From the NCBI GenBank assembly GCA_963749675.1, contig CAVVNT010000002.1, positions 186,001 to 250,000 on the forward strand: 64,000 bases of DNA, in the 5' to 3' direction. Of the stretch, positions 49,916-61,316 are shown piece by piece (the stretch's first letter is position 1; every line of letters begins with the position of its first letter). Below the pieces are notes generated by a model. It did no database searches. It had not been told where the DNA came from and saw only the letters and a list, made by a program, of their open reading frames with translations. This DNA is from Roseitranquillus sp963749675. Its GTDB lineage: Bacteria > Pseudomonadota > Alphaproteobacteria > Rhodobacterales > Rhodobacteraceae. Both the position numbers and the translations under genes were made by a program.

Positions 49916-50995
49916 TCAGAATAGGGTCAGTTGATCGCCGGAACGGGCCGGTACTTCGAAAAGATCGGTGCGGAGCGGCGGCAGAGCGCCGTCGAGGGCA
50001 GCTCGGCGGACGGCGACCTCGAAACGCCGTGCGATCAGGTCGGCGTAGGTTCCCTGGCCCTTCATCCGCCGCTCCCACGCCGGATCGTAGTCCCTGCCGC
50101 CATGCGTCTCCCTGACGCGTGCCATCACACGCGCCGCACGCTCCGGCCGCCGTTCCTCCAGCCATTCCCGAAAGAGCGGGGCGACCTCGAGCGGCAGGCG
50201 CAACATCACCCAGCTGGCGCTCTTCGCGCCCGCCTGCCTTCCCGCCTCGACCAGACGCTCGATCTCGTGACAGGTGAGCCCCGGTACGATGGGCGAGATC
50301 ATTATCCGGGCCGGTATGCCCGCATCGGAGAGCCTCCGGATCGCCGCTAGGCGGCGGAGAGGCGACGGTACCCTCGGCTCCATCTCGCGCGCGAGATGCG
50401 CGTCGAGGGTCGTCACGGTCACCCCAACCTGCACCAGGCCCCTCTTTGCCATAGGAGCGAGGAGGTCGATGTCGCGCTCGATGAGCGTGCCCTTCGTGGC
50501 GATCGTCAGCGGGTGGCTGTGCTCGGACAGCACCTCGAGCACGCCGCGCATGACCCGAAGCTCACGCTCCACCGGTTGGTAGGGATCGGTGTTGGTCCCG
50601 AGAGCGATTGGCTTGGCGCGGTAGCCCTTTCGCCGCAGCTCCTGCCTTAGCACCTCGGGTAAGGCGGGGCGGGCGATCAGGCGGGTTTCGAAGTCCAAAC
50701 CGGGCGACAGCCCGAGATAGGCATGCGTCGGTCGCGCGAAGCAGTAGATGCATCCGTGCTCGCAGCCGCGATACGGATTGATCGAGCGATCGAAGACGAC
50801 GTCGGGCGAGGAATTGCGCGTGATGGCGGACCTCGGCCGCTCCACGCTGAGCTCGGTACGGAACGGCGGCAACTCCTCTTCGATATCCCAGCCGTCGTGG
50901 GTCGCAACGCGCTCTGCCGTCTCGTAGCGGCCGGTGCGGTTGGTCACCGCCCCCCGCCCGCGTCTGCGATCCGTATCGATGTCCCTCTCTTCCAC
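49916..50995 (-). CDS. PA0069-family radical SAM protein
   Basis: 359 residues. The radical SAM motif CEHGCIYC (Cys78, Cys82, Cys85) lies in a TIM-barrel related to spore photoproduct lyase-like proteins. SINPYRGCEHGCIYCFARPT and the ALGTNTDPYQPVERELRV segment are hallmarks of the PA0069 family. The C-terminus ends in GDQLTLF. Family function is unknown; DNA repair has been suggested from similarity to photoproduct lyase. It is a monocistronic gene on the strand opposite to its neighbours. Confidence 0.87.
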   Translation of the reverse strand: MEERDIDTDRRRGRGAVTNRTGRYETAERVATHDGWDIEEELPPFRTELSVERPRSAITRNSSPDVVFDRSINPYRGCEHGCIYCFARPTHAYLGLSPGLDFETRLIARPALPEVLRQELRRKGYRAKPIALGTNTDPYQPVERELRVMRGVLEVLSEHSHPLTIATKGTLIERDIDLLAPMAKRGLVQVGVTVTTLDAHLAREMEPRVPSPLRRLAAIRRLSDAGIPARIMISPIVPGLTCHEIERLVEAGRQAGAKSASWVMLRLPLEVAPLFREWLEERRPERAARVMARVRETHGGRDYDPAWERRMKGQGTYADLIARRFEVAVRRAALDGALPPLRTDLFEVPARSGDQLTLF

Positions 50996-51104
50996 GGCAG
51001 GGTCTTAGAACATTACAGGAACGTCGTCCAGACGTGTTCGGCCGCAGCGCTTGCCTCCAACGCTCGTCGGTGCATCTTATTGCTGATCGTTGCGGGAGGG
51101 ACCG

Positions 51105-52094
51105 ATGAGAAGAACGGCGGCTGCGATCCTTGCACTGGGTCTTGGGAGCGGAGCGAATGCGTCGCCGCTCGACGACTACACGAGTCTCTACGGCTTCGGG
51201 GACAGCCTGACCGATGCCGGTCTCGCGTACGCCGTCGCTGGGATCCCACAGTCTCCGCCATATGCCCAGCGTTTCACGAACGGCCCGGTATGGCTGGAGT
51301 ATCTCGCTGCTTCGGAGTTCGTCGGTGAAACGGTGTCCAGCTATGCCGTGGGTGGTGCGAAGGCGGCGCCCGACCTGGATGTGTCACCGGACCTGCCTCT
51401 GCAGAAGCTGCTGTTTCTTGGTCAGGATCCGTTGGGCTTGCTGGCGGGAACCCCACTCTCGCCGGACCTGCTGCGCGGCGACCCGGGGGCCAGGCCGCTT
51501 GCAGCGATATGGGCAGGCGCCAACGATCTGTTCGACGTCATCGACGAGTCCGACTTCACGGCCGCAGCCGACGCGGCCGTCGAGTATATCTTCGAAACCG
51601 CGATCGATCTCAAAGACGCCGGTGTCGGCGATTTCATGATTTTCAACCTGCCGGATCTCGGCGATACACCACGCTTCGCGCTCTACGAGCCCGATTTGAT
51701 CCAGAACGCGACCAACGCAACGCTCTACTTCAACGCTCTGCTAGATGCGACCATCTCGGATCTTGAGGACGAGAACAACCTGAAGGTCACGAAGATCGAC
51801 GTCTTCACGCCGTTTCAGCAGATCGTCGCCACGCCGCAGGCGTTCGGCTTTGACGATGCGGCAACTCCTTGCGTCGCATTCAGCGCCTTGAACGTCGTCT
51901 CGGTTTGCACGCCAGCCGAGGCCGCCGAACGGGTCTTCTTCGACGATGTTCACCCGAACACCGACGTCCACGCCCTCGTCGCACAGATCGTCATCGACGC
52001 CTACGAGGTCGCGCCGGTCCCCATTCCCGCCGCCTTGCCACTCGCTGCGGGAGCGTTTGCCTTCCTTTTCGCCGTTGGCCGGCGAAAAACTTGA
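51105..52094 (+). CDS. Exported SGNH/GDSL lipase or esterase with VPLPA-like C-terminal sorting tail
   Basis: 329 residues. The signal peptide is about 1-19 (AAILALGLGSGANA). GDSL block I is YGFGDSLTDAGLAYA, block III is WAGANDLFDVID and block V is DDVHPNTDVHALVAQ, giving the Ser-Gly-Asn-His catalytic set. The tail VAPVPIPAALPLAAGAFAFL, then FAVGRRKT, is a proline motif, one membrane segment and a basic end, as in VPLPA-CTERM/PEP-CTERM proteins handled by an exosortase. ATG 51105 follows GGGAGGG. It is probably cell-surface anchored and cleaves extracellular esters or lipids. Confidence 0.87.
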   Translation: MRRTAAAILALGLGSGANASPLDDYTSLYGFGDSLTDAGLAYAVAGIPQSPPYAQRFTNGPVWLEYLAASEFVGETVSSYAVGGAKAAPDLDVSPDLPLQKLLFLGQDPLGLLAGTPLSPDLLRGDPGARPLAAIWAGANDLFDVIDESDFTAAADAAVEYIFETAIDLKDAGVGDFMIFNLPDLGDTPRFALYEPDLIQNATNATLYFNALLDATISDLEDENNLKVTKIDVFTPFQQIVATPQAFGFDDAATPCVAFSALNVVSVCTPAEAAERVFFDDVHPNTDVHALVAQIVIDAYEVAPVPIPAALPLAAGAFAFLFAVGRRKT

Positions 52095-52193
52095 GGTCGC
52101 GTCGCTGATCCACGTCATCGCGTCGCAAACGTCTGGACGCGTGACCGCCACAGATCCTAGATGACCGCGACCTGACGGTCGAGGTGCAAGCAA

Positions 52194-52892
<699 letters not shown>

Positions 52893-52902
52893 AGCCGTCG
52901 AC

Positions 52903-53729
52903 ATGGGACGGCGGGCGCTGCCGCTGCTATTGGCGTTTCTCTTCTCGATTGCGGCCATCGTTCAGCCGCCGTTCCTTGGCGCGGCGCGGAAGCAGACGCT
53001 AGAGGTGACGCAGAGCGCACTTGCGACATACGCGGCGCTTCGCGTGATCAACGCCACGATCTCAACCCTGAAGGAGACGGAGGTCTCCGTCCCGCTCGTC
53101 GGTGGCCTCGGCGCCAAGCCTGGCATGGCGCTGGACCCGATCGACGAGACGGTGGCGCGCGTTGCGGACGTGCTGTTCCTGCTGATGGCGGCGACGGCGG
53201 TCCTGACCATCGCGTTCGGCCCGATCGCGACGGCGGGAGCGGCACTTGCGGCCGCAGGCTTTCTTGGCCTCTGGCTCGTTGGGCGCTATCCGAGCCTGCA
53301 TCGTGGCAGCGTCCTCGCGCAGCGCACCGCGCTTTTCGGGCTTCTCTTCGCTCTCGTGCTACCGGCCTCGCTGGCAGGGGGCGGATGGATCGCCCAAACG
53401 ATGACGCAAGACCGATTGGACTCCGCCCTCGCGAGCCTCCGCAACGCGGGTGGCGCCGCCGCTCCTTCCGAGGAAACCGTGTCGGATATCGCGCCATGGT
53501 GGAGTTTTTGGACGAGCGGCAATGCGACTCCCCCCGAGGGGAGTCGGTCGGCTGGCGTAGCGTCATCGACGAGTATTCCGAGCGGGCCGAGACAATCCTG
53601 GCAAGCTCCCTCGACATCATCGCCGTCTACACCCTCCGGCTCTTCGCCTTCCCTGCCTTCGCCCTTCTCATGCTGGTTCTGGTGCTGCGGAACGCGTTGC
53701 GTCTCCCCGAAGATCGCACCACCGGTTGA
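52903..53729 (+). pseudogene. Polytopic membrane protein of unknown function, one frameshift
   Basis: From ATG 52903 the protein has a signal-like helix (ALPLLLAFLFSIAAIVQPPF), then TM segments around residues 85-105 and 130-150 and a hydrophilic part. Near 53495 the frame changes; the continuation EFLDERQCDSPRGESVGWRS, then a final hydrophobic helix (LRLFAFPAFALLMLVLVLRN), ends at 53729. Joined, it is about 275 residues. I do not recognise the family. It lies 10 bases after the corrinoid protein gene and could be co-transcribed with it. Confidence 0.6.
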
Positions 53730-53743
53730 GGCACCTGTCCGTG

Positions 53744-54205
53744 TCAATCGAGGTCGCGCCGCATCGTCGCCACGCCGTTCCGCTGCGACATCTCCTCGTA
53801 GCCGGCTGACCGATAGGCCATGAGGGCGGGCTCGTTGTCGAGCTCGACCTTGAGGGTAATGGTCAGCGCACCCAGGTCGCGGGCGGCATTTTCGACCAGC
53901 CGTGCCAATTGCGCGCCCGCCCCACCCCGCGCCGTCTTGGCGACGAACACGTAGGTCAGGTGCCGGATCTCGGGGCCCGCGCCGACGCGAAGAGCGAAGA
54001 ATCCGATGTCCCGGCCCGTCGCTTGGTCGATCAGGTAGAATGACGCGTCATCCGGCTCATTCAGCCACTTTTCTTGCCATTCCAGCGGATCGAACGGGTG
54101 CTTTGCGTTCGGATTAGCCAGCGCGAGGTCCTGAGGGTCGACGAGGAGCCCGGCCAGCGGCGCGAGGTCGAACGGCAGGTTCGGTCTGGCGGTGAGGTCC
54201 GACAA
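53744..54205 (-). CDS. GNAT family N-acetyltransferase
   Basis: 153 residues with the GNAT acetyl-CoA motif region YVFVAKTARGGAGAQLARLV. The later strand/helix is VELDNEPALMAYRSAGYEEM, which closes the fold. Substrate is unknown; such proteins acetylate small amines, amino acids or protein N-termini. It is followed downstream only by the convergent membrane protein gene and has no operon partner. Confidence 0.85.
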   Translation of the reverse strand: MSDLTARPNLPFDLAPLAGLLVDPQDLALANPNAKHPFDPLEWQEKWLNEPDDASFYLIDQATGRDIGFFALRVGAGPEIRHLTYVFVAKTARGGAGAQLARLVENAARDLGALTITLKVELDNEPALMAYRSAGYEEMSQRNGVATMRRDLD

Positions 54206-54281
54206 CTTCGAAGCTCCGTGCGTGTCCTGAAGTCAGCGGCTCTCGCACAGGGCTCGCAACGGTTCAACCGGACCGATCGGA

Positions 54282-54506
54282 TCAGCCGCCCTTGCGGAGG
54301 GTGTAGATCCGTGCCGTGCCATCGTCCTCCGTCGCAAGCAGGGCGTGACCCGCTTCGGCGCAGAAGTGGGGGATATCCACAACGGCTGCAGGATCGTCGG
54401 CCCGAACCCGCAGCAGAGCGCCTTGCGGCAGGCCCTGCAGGCGCTTGCGCGCCTTCAGAACCGGCAGCGGGCACAGCAGCCCCACGGCGTCGAGTTCGTG
54501 CTCCAT
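54282..54506 (-). CDS. TusA-family sulfur carrier
   Basis: 74 residues from ATG 54506. The catalytic CPxP (Cys12 in LLCPLPVLKARKRLQ) and the following beta-alpha-beta fold (VRADDPAAVVDIPHFCAEAG) are those of TusA/SirA/YeeD sulfur-transfer proteins. It carries persulfide sulfur, for tRNA thiolation, molybdenum cofactor or sulfur metabolism. It is divergent from the ccdA-like gene (96 bases between starts), a thiol-redox pairing. Confidence 0.9.
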   Translation of the reverse strand: MEHELDAVGLLCPLPVLKARKRLQGLPQGALLRVRADDPAAVVDIPHFCAEAGHALLATEDDGTARIYTLRKGG

Positions 54507-54602
54507 CACGCGCCACGTATGGCGCGGGGGCGCCGCTTGTCCACCGCCTTGTGACCGGCGGAGCGCGTGACGCGGGGTGCCGGGCGGGCTAAGGCGTAGC
54601 GC

Positions 54603-55355
54603 ATGTTCGGAATCGACATCATCGACGCCAGCCTGATTCCTGCGGCGACGGTCGCGCTGCTCGCGGGGCTTCTGTCATTCCTGTCGCCCTGCGTGCTGCC
54701 CATCGTGCCGCCATATCTCGCCTACATGGGTGGGATCTCCATGGCGGAGATGCAGGGGCCGCGCGCCGCCCGGCGGCGCGTCATCCTGTCGGCGCTGTTC
54801 TTCGTCCTGGGGCTCTCCACCGTATTCCTGTTGCTTGGCTTCACCGCATCGGCATTCGGGACCTTCTTCCTCCGCAACCAGGACTGGTTCGTGTTCGCGG
54901 CGGGTCTCGTCGTGATGATCTTTGGCGCGCATTTCCTTGGGGTGTACCGGATCGCCGCGATGGATCGCGAGATCCGCGTAGATGCCGGTGACCGCGGTGG
55001 CTCGGCCGTGGGCGCCTATGTCCTTGGTCTCGCCTTTGCGTTCGGATGGACGCCCTGCATCGGCCCGCAGCTTGGCGCTATCATCTCGCTCGCCGCGTCC
55101 GAGGCCAGCGTCTCCCGCGGGACGACGTTGCTGGGCGTCTATGCAGCGGGTCTCGGGATCCCGTTCATCCTCGTCGCCGCGTTCTTTCCGTCGCTGTCGG
55201 GCGTCATGACGTGGATGAAGCGGCACATGGACCGGATCGAGAAGGTGATGGGCCTGCTGCTGTGGACCGTCGGGCTGATGATGGTCACCGGACAGTTCAC
55301 GGCACTCTCATGGTGGCTGCTGGAGACGTTTCCCGCCCTGGCCACGCTGGGGTGA
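54603..55355 (+). CDS. ccdA: Cytochrome c biogenesis protein CcdA
   Basis: 250 residues with six transmembrane segments. The two redox cysteines lie in LLSFLSPCVLPIVPPYLAY (Cys30) and AFGWTPCIGPQLGAI (about Cys150), each starting a helix of the two half-repeats. CcdA passes electrons from cytoplasmic thioredoxin across the membrane to periplasmic thiol proteins needed for cytochrome c heme attachment. It is intact and followed by a non-coding 90 bases. Confidence 0.94.
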   Translation: MFGIDIIDASLIPAATVALLAGLLSFLSPCVLPIVPPYLAYMGGISMAEMQGPRAARRRVILSALFFVLGLSTVFLLLGFTASAFGTFFLRNQDWFVFAAGLVVMIFGAHFLGVYRIAAMDREIRVDAGDRGGSAVGAYVLGLAFAFGWTPCIGPQLGAIISLAASEASVSRGTTLLGVYAAGLGIPFILVAAFFPSLSGVMTWMKRHMDRIEKVMGLLLWTVGLMMVTGQFTALSWWLLETFPALATLG

Positions 55356-55443
55356 GGGGCTGTTCACGCGTGGGCATCGCCGCAAGCTACTGACTTGCCG
55401 TCATTTCCCGCCGCCGTTAGCCGGGCGGCAAGATCTGCGCGGG

Positions 55444-55668
55444 TCAGCGCGCCTTGGTCCGGTAGTGGTCCAGCACGAAGACCCGGATGGCCGAAGCGAG
55501 CCCGGCCTCGGCCCCGCGTGCCGCGTCGATCTCGGCGGCGAGCGCGGCAATCGCCATCCCGCGCGCCGCCGCGATCTCGCGGAACGCCTCCCAGAACGTT
55601 TCCTCCAGCGAGACGCTGGTGCGGTGCCCTCGCAGCGTCAGGGACCGCTTGACCGGCCGGGCCGTCAC
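55444..55668 (-). CDS. Ribbon-helix-helix domain protein
   Basis: 74 residues from a GTG that overlaps the DUF4169 stop by four bases. KRSLTLRGHRTSVSLEETFW is the ribbon-helix part of an RHH_4 domain (pattern LRGHxTSVxLExxFW), followed by two helices (FREIAAARGMAIAALAAEID). The family name reflects likely DNA binding, but its targets are unknown. It is third in the fumC-DUF4169-RHH run. Confidence 0.85.
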   Translation of the reverse strand: MTARPVKRSLTLRGHRTSVSLEETFWEAFREIAAARGMAIAALAAEIDAARGAEAGLASAIRVFVLDHYRTKAR

Positions 55669-55861
55669 GACTGGCCGTCGTCCTTGTCGCGCTCGACCCG
55701 GTGCGCCTCGAGCTTGGCGCGCAGCGCCTCGACCCGCTTGGACGCGAGCTCCTTCTGGGCCTTGCTCTGGCCGTACTTGGCGGAGTTCGCATCGGCGTCG
55801 CGCCGCGACTGGTCGCGCGCCTTTTCCTTCCGGGCCTTGTTGAGGTTGGTGGGGGAGTTCT

Positions 55862-55865
<4 letters not shown>
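55665..55865 (-). CDS. DUF4169 protein
   Basis: 66 residues, strongly basic and helical (NLNKARKEKARDQSRRDADA, then KYGQSKAQKELASKRVEALR). The pattern NLxKARKxKAR is the DUF4169 signature, a family restricted to alphaproteobacteria. It overlaps fumC by four bases upstream and the RHH gene by four downstream. Function is unknown; the basic helices could bind nucleic acid. Confidence 0.87.
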
Positions 55866-57253
<1,388 letters not shown>

Positions 57254-57395
57254 CTGGCCCTCCGTTTTCCAGCGGCTCTACACCTCGCGGCGGAGAAGGA
57301 CCAATGCCTTTAACCGACATTCAATCGAAAGGGTGCGATCTCCTCGCGGAACGGGCATCCACGCTGCCAATGTGCGAGTTAGTCGCCACTGAACA

Positions 57396-58757
57396 TCACG
57401 CCGCGGCGCCGGTCGTGGCGTAGTTTGGCCGGGCCTGTTCGATGTTGTTGGCGATTGCTGCCATCAGCGCGGCGAGGATCACGGCCACAAGAGCCCTCAG
57501 ATGGGCCAGGATCATGCGGATGTTGTGCCCGCAGCCGCAGAGGACAGCGTGGAGTGCGTCGCCGAGCGTGCCCTTGAGGGCGCAGCGGGCGAGGCGGCCG
57601 TCGGTCTTCATGTGGCCGACCGCCGGTTCGATTGCACTGCGGCGGCGCAGGTCGCGCCGGAGCGCCGGCGTCATGCCGCGGCGCTGGCCGGAGATGAAGA
57701 CCTCGGTCGTCTCAACGCCATGCCCCCTATAGCCGCGGTCGACGAAGGCTCTCTTCGGTGATGTGTCCGTCAGGATCTCCACCTGCTCGAGCGCTTCTCG
57801 CAAGGTATGGCCATCGTACGGGTTGCCGGTCATCGCGCGCATGCCGACGACGAAGCCCTCCTTGTGCGTGGTCGCCACCGAGACCTTGGAGCCGAACTCG
57901 TAACGGACGCGCGCCTTGCCCTTGGAGATGCAGTCCACCTCAGGCTCGTGCAGCGCATAGAGCTTCCGCTTGTCCTTCGGCTTCTGCCGCAGGAGGCGCT
58001 CAACGAGGGCGATCTCGCCCTCGATCCGCTCCCGCAGGGCGGTGTCGGTCACGGCGTGCAGCTGCCGCTGGATGTCGCGCAGGACCCGGCCGGTGTAGCC
58101 TTTCAGCCGCCGCAGCCCCTTGCGCATCCGCTTGAACTGGCGGGCGTGGGCATAGCGACCGACCTGTCCGGCCAGACGCGGCGCCAGCCGCGCGTAGCTT
58201 TGGCGAAGCGACAGGCCCGCCTCCTGGGCAAGCGCCACCAGGCGCCGACGCGCTTTCTCGTAGAGCCGTGTATCGGTTGGATGCGCGATCGCCTTCTCCA
58301 TCACCGTCGTGTCCACGATCACCGTCTCCGCGCTCCGCTCGGAAATCACTCCGGCCTCGCGCCCGGCCTCGATCGTCTTGGTCAGGAGCCACTCGGCACC
58401 TTCCTCCCCGATCCGGTTCCGCCACCGCGTCAGCGACGAAGGATCGACAGGAGGACGGTGCTGAAAGAACGTCTCGCCACAGAGGTGCTGGTAGTACGGG
58501 TTCTCCACCCACCGGGCCACGACCGCCTCGTCCGACAGCCGGTAGGCGTGCTGGAGGTAGAGCAGCCCCGCCACCAGCCGTGGAGAGGTCGCCGGGCGCC
58601 CCGTGTGCGACGGGAAGAACCCCGCCCATTCCTCCTCGAAGAACTCCCAGTCGATCAGCCCGGCAAGCTTCACCAGTTCGTGGCGCAGGTCGATCATGTC
58701 CGCCAAGCGCGGGCGCAACAGGTCGTCCTGCTCAGGGGCACGGGATTTGGGCTTCAT
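57396..58757 (-). CDS. IS5 family transposase
   Basis: 453 residues, intact. It has an N-terminal DUF772-type region (AGLLYLQHAYRLSDEAVVAR, then LCGETFFQHRPPVDPSSLTR) and a DDE_Tnp_1 core (VIVDTTVMEKAIAHPTDTRL, then KRAFVDRGYRGHGVETTEVF and the late Glu in RRSAIEPAVGHMKTDGRLAR). The insertion sits between fumC and an exported protein gene. Neither end was fixed; the right end probably lies near the hairpin at 58774-58807. The frame is undamaged, so the element may still be mobile. Confidence 0.9.
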   Translation of the reverse strand: MKPKSRAPEQDDLLRPRLADMIDLRHELVKLAGLIDWEFFEEEWAGFFPSHTGRPATSPRLVAGLLYLQHAYRLSDEAVVARWVENPYYQHLCGETFFQHRPPVDPSSLTRWRNRIGEEGAEWLLTKTIEAGREAGVISERSAETVIVDTTVMEKAIAHPTDTRLYEKARRRLVALAQEAGLSLRQSYARLAPRLAGQVGRYAHARQFKRMRKGLRRLKGYTGRVLRDIQRQLHAVTDTALRERIEGEIALVERLLRQKPKDKRKLYALHEPEVDCISKGKARVRYEFGSKVSVATTHKEGFVVGMRAMTGNPYDGHTLREALEQVEILTDTSPKRAFVDRGYRGHGVETTEVFISGQRRGMTPALRRDLRRRSAIEPAVGHMKTDGRLARCALKGTLGDALHAVLCGCGHNIRMILAHLRALVAVILAALMAAIANNIEQARPNYATTGAAA

Positions 58758-58773
58758 GCGTCGATCCGAAATT

Positions 58774-58807
58774 GCAGGGTTCTCGCCCCAAACCTACCAA
58801 ACCCTGC
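58774..58807. repeat. Hairpin at the right edge of the IS5-type element
   Basis: GCAGGGTT (58774-58781) pairs exactly with AACCCTGC (58800-58807) over an 18-base loop, just upstream of the transposase start. It may be part of the element end or block read-through from outside. The matching left end was not found. Confidence 0.4.
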
Positions 58808-58885
58808 GGTTCGAAAATATCAAAAACGTCACGTCATCAAATAAAATCAATGCGTTGGACGTTGATCAGGGCGAACGAGTTAACC

Positions 58886-59458
58886 ATGTTCAGGACAATC
58901 AAGACCGCAGTGGTCTCCGGGAGCTTCGCGCTGAGCCTTGCCGGCGCTGCCGGAGCGGCACACATCGGCGCGTTCTATAAGACGACGAATGATGGCGTCT
59001 ACGACCTGTCGTCCGCCGAGGCGCTTGCCCTCGGTTACGCCGGCGCGAAGTACATCGGCTACTTTCGCGTGCGGGAGGGCAACGGCGTGACGTTCGGAAT
59101 GGGTGACAGCTTCGACACCCACACGATCCTGAATTCAACTCAAGATGATTCCAAGATCATCGCCCTGTTGAACGGCACCAATGCCGGCCTCGGATATGCC
59201 GGCGGCATCCTTCAGGCGCTCGGCAAGACCACGATCGCTTCGGATGCGTCGAGCTTCTACGAAGGGGTCGCGTTCCTCTTCAGCACGACCTCGAACATCG
59301 TCTTCTCAGGCACGTCCACCTTCAACGCGAGCCAGTCGCGCGGCGCGCTGCCCTACGACGTGGCGCCCGCGTCGGTCCCGCTGCCCGCTGCCCTGCCGAT
59401 GCTTGCCGCTGCGATCGGCGCGATCGGTCTTGCCAGCCGCCGCCGAAAGCCCGGCTGA
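58886..59458 (+). CDS. Exported protein with VPLPA-CTERM sorting signal
   Basis: 190 residues. The signal peptide is about 1-24 (SGSFALSLAGAAGAAH). The mature part is beta-rich without recognised domain (YIGYFRVREGNGVTFGMGDS, then FLFSTTSNIVFSGTSTFNAS). The C-terminus is a textbook tail: APASVPLPAALPMLAAAIGA, then IGLASRRRKPG. Such proteins are cut and anchored by an exosortase (XrtD type for VPLPA) and exported to the surface. The AT-rich 60 bases before the ATG probably include its promoter, now next to the IS5-type element. Confidence 0.85.
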   Translation: MFRTIKTAVVSGSFALSLAGAAGAAHIGAFYKTTNDGVYDLSSAEALALGYAGAKYIGYFRVREGNGVTFGMGDSFDTHTILNSTQDDSKIIALLNGTNAGLGYAGGILQALGKTTIASDASSFYEGVAFLFSTTSNIVFSGTSTFNASQSRGALPYDVAPASVPLPAALPMLAAAIGAIGLASRRRKPG

Positions 59459-59513
59459 CGCACGGCATCGTCTCCGCCTCTGCCGGAGTGCGTTGCCGGA
59501 CGTCCTCCATTGG

Positions 59514-59969
59514 CTACTTGCGGAACTTGTCGAGGCTGACGATCTCGGCGTCTTGCCGTGGCTCGTCTTCGACCTCCTCATGCGGGGCGGCTGCGCCCTC
59601 CTCCGCTTCGTCGGGCTCGTGCATCTCGAACCTCAGACCGAATTCCACCGACGGATCGACGAAGGTCTTGATAGCGTCGTAGGGGATATAGAGCGGCTCC
59701 GGCGTCTCTCCGAAGTTGAGCGTCACCGCGAACCCTTCGTCGCCGACATCGAGGTTGTCGAACCAGTGCTGCAAGACGACCGTCATCTCGGTGGGGTAGC
59801 GGTCGGACAGCCAGTCGGCGAGTTCCACGTCGGGATGCATCGTGTCGAAGGTAATGAAGAAATGATGTGCACCCGGCAGCCCGTTCTCGGCAACGTCTTG
59901 CAGTACCTTGCGGATCAGGCTCCGCATGGCTTGGTGCATCAGGTTACCGTAGTCGATCGCCCGCGGCAT
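59514..59969 (-). CDS. sspB: SspB-family ClpXP adaptor
   Basis: 151 residues (HQAMRSLIRKVLQDVAENGL, then FFITFDTMHPDVELADWLSD and VVLQHWFDNLDVGDEGFAVT). This is the alphaproteobacterial SspB fold that binds ssrA-tagged peptides. The acidic linker (EEGAAAPHEEVEDEPRQDAE) precedes the C-terminal XB motif IVSLDKFRK that docks on ClpX. It delivers tagged proteins to ClpXP for degradation. It appears complete and monocistronic. Confidence 0.93.
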   Translation of the reverse strand: MPRAIDYGNLMHQAMRSLIRKVLQDVAENGLPGAHHFFITFDTMHPDVELADWLSDRYPTEMTVVLQHWFDNLDVGDEGFAVTLNFGETPEPLYIPYDAIKTFVDPSVEFGLRFEMHEPDEAEEGAAAPHEEVEDEPRQDAEIVSLDKFRK

Positions 59970-60044
59970 CGAAGGTCCATTTCGTCGGTGGCAGCGGCCT
60001 CACCATAAGCGATTCCCGCACGGATGGAAGGCGGCGGCCCAGAC

Positions 60045-61316
60045 TCAGAGACTGCTCACAACGATTGCCCCTATGGCGGCAACAGCGAGGGTTGCAGGGA
60101 TACTCCACCGCAACCTGAAGAGAAGGATCGCCGATAGCACCGAGAGGCAAAGCGGCAGCAGGCGGGCAGAGCTCGTCCCGGGCCAAGGAATGGTTGCTGG
60201 CCCGAAGGTTGCCACGCCCACGTCGGACCAGAAGACGTAAATCGCGAACCAGATGCCGAGGTTGAGGATGACGCCGACCACCGCCGCCGTGATCGCCTTG
60301 AGGGCCTGGTTCAGTCGCGGCTGCGCGGAGGCCCACGAGACGAATGGAGCGCCGGCGAAAATCCACAGGAAGCAAGGCATGAAAGTCGCCCACAGCGCGA
60401 CAGCACCAGCGGCGAGCGCCCACGCAATTCCGCCCTCGCCATGCCCCGCCAGCATTCCGACGAATTGCGTGACGAGGATGAGCGGGCCGGGGGTGGTCTC
60501 GGCGAGGCCGAGAGCGTCGATCATCTGGTCGGCCGTGATCCAGCCCTGCGTCGCCACCACCTCCTGCGCCATGTAAGCGAGGACGGCGTACGCCCCGCCG
60601 AACGTGACGATGGCGAGGCGCGCGAAGAACCACGCGAGTTCCGAGAAGAGGCTCGGCGCGAACAGGGTCAGCGCGAAGAGCGGAACCAGCCAGATGGCGA
60701 GCCACACGGCTACCGTGCCAAGCGAGCCGGTCACATTCGGCAGGGGCCCCCCGCCGCCGGGGCCGGTCCCGCCGCGCGCCAGACCCCAGAGCCCCGCCGT
60801 AAGGACAATCAAGGGGAAAGGCATCTGGAAGACGAAGATGGCAAGGAATGCCAGACCGGCCAGACACCAACCCTCGACCCCCTCGAGGGCGCGCCTTGCA
60901 AGTTTCGTCAGTGCTTGCGCGACTATCGCCACGACGGCGGCCTGGACACCGACGAACAGGGCCTGCACGACCGCAACCGAACCGTAGGAGACGTAGAAAA
61001 GCGCTAGTGCTGCAATGAACGCGGCACCGGGCAGCACGAAGAGCAGGCCCGCAATAAGGCCTCCCGTCACACCGCGAAGCCGCCAGCCTGCGAAAGTCGC
61101 AAGCTGCATCGCCTCGGGGCCGGGCAGCAGCATGCAAAAGCCGAGGGCGTCCAGAAACTGGCGTTCCGTCAGCCAGCGCCGCCGCTCGACGAGTTCCGCA
61201 TGCATTACCGCGATTTGCGCCGCCGGGCCCCCGAACGACATTAGGCCGATCCGCCCGAATTCCGCCACGAGCGTTTCAAGCGCGACACTGGCTTCGCGCG
61301 TGTCCGACTGAAGCAC
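60045..61316 (-). CDS. chrA: Chromate transporter (long-chain ChrA)
   Basis: About 423 residues from GTG 61316, close behind GGGGGAGC; the ATG at 61397 would add a poorly conserved arginine-rich extension with no ribosome site. There are two homologous halves with about ten hydrophobic segments: FGRIGLMSFGGPAAQIAVMH and LLPGPEAMQLATFAGW in the first, FARLAIVTFGGAYAVLAYMA and ETTPGPLILVTQFVGMLAGH in the second. ChrA expels chromate in exchange for other ions. No chrB regulator is next to it, so chromate resistance itself is inferred from family. Confidence 0.9.
   Translation of the reverse strand: MLQSDTREASVALETLVAEFGRIGLMSFGGPAAQIAVMHAELVERRRWLTERQFLDALGFCMLLPGPEAMQLATFAGWRLRGVTGGLIAGLLFVLPGAAFIAALALFYVSYGSVAVVQALFVGVQAAVVAIVAQALTKLARRALEGVEGWCLAGLAFLAIFVFQMPFPLIVLTAGLWGLARGGTGPGGGGPLPNVTGSLGTVAVWLAIWLVPLFALTLFAPSLFSELAWFFARLAIVTFGGAYAVLAYMAQEVVATQGWITADQMIDALGLAETTPGPLILVTQFVGMLAGHGEGGIAWALAAGAVALWATFMPCFLWIFAGAPFVSWASAQPRLNQALKAITAAVVGVILNLGIWFAIYVFWSDVGVATFGPATIPWPGTSSARLLPLCLSVLSAILLFRLRWSIPATLAVAAIGAIVVSSL

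Noticed and set aside
57254..57395. Left inverted repeat of the IS5-type element
   Set aside because: I compared the sequence left of 57396 with the right-edge hairpin and found no convincing match.
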